Shown here: positions 59,550 to 64,000 of the stretch, in pieces
Numbering within the stretch: the first letter of the stretch is position 1
Layout: every line of letters starts with the position of its first letter
NCBI RefSeq assembly: GCF_016464385.1
Contig: NZ_JADMLH010000013.1
Span: 208,104 to 272,103, forward strand
From: Nucisporomicrobium flavum
GTDB taxonomy: Bacteria > Actinomycetota > Actinomycetes > Mycobacteriales > Micromonosporaceae
DNA length: 64,000 nt
Reading direction: 5' to 3'
Position numbers and translations under genes: made by a program
Notes under the pieces: generated by a model
What the model saw: only the letters and a program-made list of their open reading frames with translations
Databases searched by the model: none
What the model was told of the DNA's origin: nothing

Positions 59550-60905
59550 ATGCATCGATGGTGGGGCGTCCTGGCGGGCGCGGTGTGGGGGATCGGGGCG
59601 GCGTGGGTCATGCCGCGGGGGCCGTTGACGGGCGGGCAGGCCGTGACGTCGATCCTGGTCAGCGCCGGGGTGGGGGTGCTGGCCGGCCGGGTGGGCCGGT
59701 CCCGGTGGGCGATGCTCACCGCGCCGGCCGCGTTCTGGGTGGCGATGGAGCTTTCCCGGACGGGCGTACGGGGGCCGTCCGTGGACGCCTTCCACCCGAG
59801 CCCGTTCGGGGTGCTCGCGTTCGTCACCGGGCGAGGAGTGCAGGCGCTGCTGACGGTCGTGCCGATGATCGTGGGAGCGGCCGCGGCCAGGCAGAGGCGA
59901 TACGTGGTGATCGGCGTGCTGACCGCCGCGATGGCGCTGCTCACCGTGGCCGTGGCGGTGCCCGCCCGGACCGCACCGATCCCCGGCGGCGTCGCCGAGC
60001 TGGCCACCGTGGGGCAGCGCCACCTCGGCGTCATGATCCGTGGCGCCTCCCGGCGGCTGCCCGTCCTGCTCTTCGTGCCGGGGGCGCCCGGGGGCTCGGA
60101 GTTCGGCGCGATGCGGCGGCACCTCGCCGGCCTGGAACGCCACTTCGTCGTGGCCACGCTGGACCGGCGCGGCGGCGGGTCCTCGTACCCGGCTCTCGAT
60201 CCGACGTCGACGGTGACCGTCGGCAGCGCGGTCGACGACATCGGGGTGGTCGCCGACTACCTGCGGCAGCGGTTCGGGCAGGACCGGATCTACCTGCTCG
60301 GGCACTCCGGCGGCTCGGTCCTGGCCGTGCTGGCCGTGCGGGACCGTCCGGAGCGTTACCGCGCGTACATCGGCACCGGCCAGGCCGTCGACCTGACCGA
60401 CAGCGACCGGCTCTTCTACGCCGACATCCTCGCGTGGGCCCGGGCGACCGGCCGCACCGGCCTGGCGCGGCGGATGGCCGATCAGGGGCCACCGCCCTAC
60501 GGCGGCGTCTACGGCTACGAGTCGATCATGACCTTCGGGCCCGAGGCGTACGGCCAGCGCCCCGGCGCGTTCACGGTCGGCGTGCCCGAGTACACGCTGC
60601 TGCAGAAGGCGCACACGCTGACCGCGATCCTCGACACCTGGGACGCGCTGTACCCGCGCATGCAGGACATCGACCTGCGCACCGACGCCCTGCGCCTGCA
60701 GGTGCCGGTCTACTTCGTGCAGGGCGCGGACGAGATGCGGGGCCTGGCCGTGGTCTTCGCCGACTGGTACGCGCGCCTGCAGGCCCCGGCCCGCCACCTG
60801 GATGTGGTGGCGGGCGCCGGTCACCGCGTGATGTTCGAGCGCCCGGACCGCTTCGTGGAGATCCTGGCCCGGGTCCGCGCGGAGACTGCCGGGGTCAGCT
60901 CGTGA
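59550..60905 (+). CDS. Membrane-anchored alpha/beta hydrolase
   Basis: 451 residues. Four N-terminal hydrophobic helices (residues 1-140), then an alpha/beta-hydrolase domain with LLFVPGAPGGSEFG (oxyanion loop), nucleophile elbow LLGHSGGSVLAV (Ser) and catalytic His in GAGHRVMFERP. The layout suits proline-iminopeptidase-like or lipase enzymes acting outside the membrane. ATG at 59550; GTG at 59517 is an alternative. It overlaps the ABC permease gene tail-to-tail by 11 bases. Confidence 0.85.
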   Translation: MHRWWGVLAGAVWGIGAAWVMPRGPLTGGQAVTSILVSAGVGVLAGRVGRSRWAMLTAPAAFWVAMELSRTGVRGPSVDAFHPSPFGVLAFVTGRGVQALLTVVPMIVGAAAARQRRYVVIGVLTAAMALLTVAVAVPARTAPIPGGVAELATVGQRHLGVMIRGASRRLPVLLFVPGAPGGSEFGAMRRHLAGLERHFVVATLDRRGGGSSYPALDPTSTVTVGSAVDDIGVVADYLRQRFGQDRIYLLGHSGGSVLAVLAVRDRPERYRAYIGTGQAVDLTDSDRLFYADILAWARATGRTGLARRMADQGPPPYGGVYGYESIMTFGPEAYGQRPGAFTVGVPEYTLLQKAHTLTAILDTWDALYPRMQDIDLRTDALRLQVPVYFVQGADEMRGLAVVFADWYARLQAPARHLDVVAGAGHRVMFERPDRFVEILARVRAETAGVSS

Positions 60906-61743
60906 CGTCGCGACCGGCGAAGCGTGCCCACGCCGCCGACAGGAACACCACGATGTACGCCCCCGCGCTGAGCAGCCCCGGCGTCAGCCCGCCGGGCGAC
61001 ACCGGGTCGCGCAGCAGCTCGCCGAAGTCCGTCCAGTGCCGGGTCAGCAGGTACGGGTGCAGCCAGTCCAGCTGCGGGATCTGACCGAGGATCCAGCTCG
61101 TCACCGTCAGCATGGCCAGCGCGATCGTGGCGCCCATCGGCTGCTCGGTGAGCGTGGACAGGAACAGGCCGATCGCGCCGAGCGCCGACAGGCACACCCC
61201 GAGGTACAGGCAGATCAGCAGCAGCCGGAGCACCGCCGTGCCGAAGCCGATCTGCGTGCCCGACAGCGTCGTCACGTCCCCGCCGCCGAACAGCAGCAGG
61301 CCCACGACCAGCCCGGACACCGCCACCGTCAGCGGCGCCACGAACGCGCCCATCACGATGCCCGCGTACTTCACCGCCAGCAGCCGGGTGCGGCCGACCG
61401 GGACCGTCAGCAGGTAGCGCAGGGTGCCCTGGTTGGCCTCGCCGGCGACCGCGTCGCCGGCCAGCATCGACACCGCGATCGGCAGGAACAGCGTCAGCTC
61501 GACACCCAGCGCGGCGAGCGCCACGAAGAAGCCGTTGCCGAGGATCTGGGAGAAGAAGTTGGGGCCGTCGCCCCGGTCGGGTGGTCCCTCCGGGGAGGCG
61601 ACCTTCATCGCCACGGCCAGGACCACGGGTACGGCGGCCAGCGCCGCGAGACCCACCTGGTTGCGCCGGCGTACGGCGATCAGGCGCAGCTCGGAGGTCA
61701 GGAAGCGCGACGACACCCGCCGCCGCACGTCAGCCTGAGACAT
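60895..61743 (-). CDS. ABC-2 type transporter permease
   Basis: 282 residues with six membrane helices (VGLAALAAVPVVLAVAM, GFFVALAALGVELTLFLPIA, IGLFLSTLTEQPMGATIA and others) and the ABC-2 signature GEANQGTLRYLLTVPVGRTR. It forms a transporter with the ATPase gene just upstream, which it overlaps by 14 bases. Substrate unknown; the LolA-like partner suggests lipid or lipoprotein-related export. Confidence 0.9.
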   Translation of the reverse strand: MSQADVRRRVSSRFLTSELRLIAVRRRNQVGLAALAAVPVVLAVAMKVASPEGPPDRGDGPNFFSQILGNGFFVALAALGVELTLFLPIAVSMLAGDAVAGEANQGTLRYLLTVPVGRTRLLAVKYAGIVMGAFVAPLTVAVSGLVVGLLLFGGGDVTTLSGTQIGFGTAVLRLLLICLYLGVCLSALGAIGLFLSTLTEQPMGATIALAMLTVTSWILGQIPQLDWLHPYLLTRHWTDFGELLRDPVSPGGLTPGLLSAGAYIVVFLSAAWARFAGRDVTS

Positions 61744-62662
61744 CGAACCCCCGCCCGGTCAGGCGTACGAACACGTCCTCGAGGCTGGGTGCCTCCACGG
61801 CGAAACCGCGGACCGCCACCCCGTCGTGCACCAGCGACGCCACGACCTTCTCCGGCGCCACCGCACCCAGCTGCCCGGAGGCCTCCGAGGCGCTCTCCGC
61901 GATCTCCGTGAGCCCCAGCGTGCGCAGCACGCGGGCCGCCTCGGCCGGCTGGTCGGTGAGCACCCGGGCCCGCGGTGCCGCGTCGGAGCGCAGCTGGGCG
62001 AGCGGCTCCTGAGCCACCAGGCGGCCCCGGTGCATCACGCCCACGTGGGTGCAGACCTGCTCGACCTCGGCGAGCAGGTGGGTGCTGAGCAGCACCGTCG
62101 CGCCCTCCGCGGCGAGCTGGCCGACCAGCGTGCGCACCTCGCGGGTGCCCTGCGGGTCGAGACCGTTCGTCGGCTCGTCCAGCACCAGCAGCTGCCGGGG
62201 CTGCAGCAGCGCCGCCGCGATCGCGAGCCGCTGCTTCATGCCCAGCGAGTAGAGCCGGTAGCGCTTGCCGGCCGCCGCGGACAACCCGACCCGGTCCAGC
62301 GCGGCGTCGATGCGCGCGCCCGAGGTACGGGCCTCGGCCGTACGGTCGGCGGCGTCGAGGCGGCGCAGGTTGTCGCGCCCCGACAGGTACGGGTGGAACC
62401 CCGGACCCTCGACCAGCGCGCCGACGTGGGGGAGCACGTCGGCGGCGTGGTCGGGCATCGCGGCCCCGAGCAGGTCGTGACCGCCGGCGGTGGGGCTGAT
62501 CAGCCCGAGCAGCATCCGGATCGTGGTGGTCTTGCCGGAGCCGTTCGGGCCGAGGAAGCCGTACACCGCGCCGCGGGGGACAGCCAGGTCGACGGCGTCC
62601 ACCGCGACCTGGCTGCCGAACCGCTTGGTCAGCCCCTGCGAGGCGACCGCGAGGTCGGTCAC
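61730..62662 (-). CDS. ABC transporter ATP-binding protein
   Basis: 310 residues. Walker A GPNGSGKT, Q-loop region GALVEGPGFHPYLSGRDNL, signature YSLGMKQRLAIAAALL (a common variant of LSGGQ in ABC-2 exporters), Walker B LLVLDEPTNGLD and H-loop LLSTHLLAE. The C-terminal extension ends SLEDVFVRLTGRG, typical of the drug/antibiotic-type export subfamily. GTG at 62662 overlaps the stop of the LolA-like gene. Confidence 0.93.
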   Translation of the reverse strand: MTDLAVASQGLTKRFGSQVAVDAVDLAVPRGAVYGFLGPNGSGKTTTIRMLLGLISPTAGGHDLLGAAMPDHAADVLPHVGALVEGPGFHPYLSGRDNLRRLDAADRTAEARTSGARIDAALDRVGLSAAAGKRYRLYSLGMKQRLAIAAALLQPRQLLVLDEPTNGLDPQGTREVRTLVGQLAAEGATVLLSTHLLAEVEQVCTHVGVMHRGRLVAQEPLAQLRSDAAPRARVLTDQPAEAARVLRTLGLTEIAESASEASGQLGAVAPEKVVASLVHDGVAVRGFAVEAPSLEDVFVRLTGRGFDVSG

Positions 62663-63804
62663 TGACCCGCTACCTCGTACAGCTTCTCCGGGGCGACCGC
62701 ACCGACCAGGACCCGGCCGTCGTCGGTGAGCAGCGCGCTGAACAGTGCGCTCTGCAGCAGCCGGCCGCTGCCCCACGCGCCGTTGACCTTCGGCAGCGCG
62801 CCGGAGATGGCCTCGAGCTGCTGCACGCCCTTCCCGTCCTGCTTGCCGGCGTCGCCGGCGGGCAGCTTCGCGACCAGGACGGACGTCCAGCCCTTGCCGA
62901 CGACCTTGGTGCCCTCGGGCGCCTCGGGCTTGCCGCCCGGGCCCCGCTTGAGCGCCTTCTCGTGCTCCTGGATCGCCTTCTGCTGTTCCTTCTCGATCTC
63001 GGCCTGGCTGGGCGTCTCCACCTTCGTACCCGGCGGCGGGTTGAAGGTGAACTGCTCGGCGTCCGGCGTCTCGAAGCTCACCTGCTGGAACGCGATGCGG
63101 ACGGCCGGGCTGGTGGCGTCCTTGGCGTACACGTCCACACCCAGCGGGATGTGCTGCTCGGCGTCGATCGCCAGGCGTACCTGCCCCACCAGCGACGCGG
63201 TGTCACGCGGGGTGAGCACCAGCTCGTACGCGTCCCGCCCGGCGACCTTCGCCGCGCCGGTCGTACTGACCGCCGTGGTCGGGTCGATCGCGGCGAGCGC
63301 GGCGTCGGCGGCCTCCTGCGGCGTCGACGGCACCCCCTGCGGCAGCGCGGTGCGCCGCTTCTCCTTCGCGTCGGCCGGCAGCGTGAAGTGCGTGGCCGAG
63401 TTGGCACTGCTGCGCCACAGCCACACGTCCGAACCGTTGCGGATCACGTCGGTCTCACCGAGCGTGCCCAGGACCGCGAGACGGACCTTGTCCTCCCCGG
63501 CGTACCAGACCCGCGCGGTGTTGCTCCCGGCCACGAGCTTCATCAGCTCGGCGCCGTTGGCCCCGCCGGTCACCCCCGGCAGCGACGGCAGTCCCAGGTC
63601 GGCGGTCTGCACGATCGTGCCGGACAGCCCCTCGACCTTCGCGTTCTGCACATCCACCAGCAGCTGAGCCGCGCTGCGCTCGGGCAACGTCGGATCCGCA
63701 CTCGCCGCGATCGTGCCCGCCGCGGCGCCACCCCCGATGACGACGACCGCCGCAGCAGTCGGAACCAGCCAGCGCAGCGCCGGCCTCGACTTGAAGACAC
63801 TCAC
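62659..63804 (-). CDS. LolA-like lipoprotein-carrier-fold protein
   Basis: 381 residues. One N-terminal membrane anchor (LVPTAAAVVVIGGGAAAG) and an extracytoplasmic LolA/LppX-like half-barrel (SAAQLLVDVQNAKVEGLSGT, DVWLWRSSANSATHF, VRLAIDAEQHIPLGVDVYA, FTFNPPPGTKVE). Such folds carry lipids. Coupled by GTGA to the ABC genes, it probably delivers or receives the exported lipid. GTG at 63804 with GGAGG eight bases upstream; the GTG at 63813 overlaps that site. Confidence 0.85.
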   Translation of the reverse strand: MSVFKSRPALRWLVPTAAAVVVIGGGAAAGTIAASADPTLPERSAAQLLVDVQNAKVEGLSGTIVQTADLGLPSLPGVTGGANGAELMKLVAGSNTARVWYAGEDKVRLAVLGTLGETDVIRNGSDVWLWRSSANSATHFTLPADAKEKRRTALPQGVPSTPQEAADAALAAIDPTTAVSTTGAAKVAGRDAYELVLTPRDTASLVGQVRLAIDAEQHIPLGVDVYAKDATSPAVRIAFQQVSFETPDAEQFTFNPPPGTKVETPSQAEIEKEQQKAIQEHEKALKRGPGGKPEAPEGTKVVGKGWTSVLVAKLPAGDAGKQDGKGVQQLEAISGALPKVNGAWGSGRLLQSALFSALLTDDGRVLVGAVAPEKLYEVAGQ

Positions 63805-63895
63805 GATGTCCACCTCCCGTTGTGTGCAGCCATCGTGCTCCGGGCGTGCTGTGACGCCGCTGAGAAACCCACCTAAGGCGTGTTTCAAAAGCCGG

Positions 63896-64000
63896 TCAGA
63901 GCCACTCGCTGATGATGGTGATGGTCAGGACGGCTTGGAAGCGGACGGCTAACTTGTCGTAGCGAGTGGCGACGCCGCGGTGGCGTTTGAGGCGGGCTAT
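63896..64000 (-). mobile_element. C-terminal end of an IS5-family transposase (cut by window edge)
   Basis: The minus strand reads IARLKRHRGVATRYDKLAVR followed by FQAVLTITIISEWL and stop. The pattern R-L-K-x-x-R-G-(I/V)-A-T-R-Y-D-K is the DDE C-terminal signature (Y-x2-R-x3-K-like region) of IS5-group transposases. The element's end, with a probable terminal repeat around GGCGTGTTTCAAAAGCC (about 63878-63894), lies 20 bases past the stop. The rest is outside the window. Confidence 0.85.

Overview
The window is GC-rich throughout, with strong G/C preference at third codon positions, many GTG starts, dense ATGA/GTGA stop-start overlaps and several probably leaderless genes. Together with an F420-dependent oxidoreductase, a fused CydDC exporter, an actinobacterial holin-X-like protein, DUF3618 and a c-di-AMP (ydaO-type) leader before an NlpC/P60 hydrolase, this points to a filamentous actinomycete, most likely Micromonosporaceae (Actinoplanes-like). 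It reads as ordinary chromosome with an accessory flavour. I see no rRNA, tRNA, CRISPR array or phage. The only clear mobile DNA is the C-terminal end of an IS5-type transposase at the right edge.

Layout. 1-8 kb: a MerR/GyrI-like sensor pair, a LacI regulator, then three secreted proteins (neutral ceramidase, a beta-propeller/LamG protein, a Tat-exported GH71/GH99-like protein with a discoidin domain). 8-10.6 kb: a DHA2 drug exporter divergent from its TetR repressor, with three palindromic operators between them. 10.6-15.1 kb: a FolP2-like dihydropteroate synthase homologue and a heterodimeric ABC exporter whose two ATPase domains are degenerate in complementary ways. 15.1-17.1 kb: a poorly coding, repeat-rich stretch. 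17.1-19.1 kb: a three-gene envelope/stress cassette with LEA-like 11-residue repeats. 19.2-23.5 kb: F420 enzyme, MarR/PEBP divergent pair sharing a double operator, a GT2 and an aldehyde dehydrogenase.

23.6-33.6 kb is the most striking part: a compact, translationally coupled operon with a NodU-type carbamoyltransferase, five glycosyltransferase modules (one fused to a GmhB-like phosphatase), GmhA, HldE and an SDR. It encodes activated heptose synthesis plus transfer and carbamoylation in a Gram-positive, so a heptose-containing, probably carbamoylated glycan of unknown identity is predicted. A topoisomerase IB overlaps its end.

34.5-45 kb: small regulators and enzymes, then cydA-cydB-cydDC (bd oxidase and its assembly exporter) divergent from a BlaI-M56 peptidase pair with dyads between them, and the riboswitch-controlled NlpC/P60 gene. 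45-54.6 kb: APH(6)-like kinase, VOC protein, AraC regulator, a GGDEF protein, a coupled AAA ATPase/TPR/YibE trio, and a tyrosine phosphatase-methyltransferase fusion. 54.6-57.4 kb: trpB-trpA-gntR with paired GTTCTAGAAC operators. 57.4-63.8 kb: a NarL-type two-component system, an alpha/beta hydrolase and a LolA-like/ABC-2 export operon, ending at the IS5 remnant.
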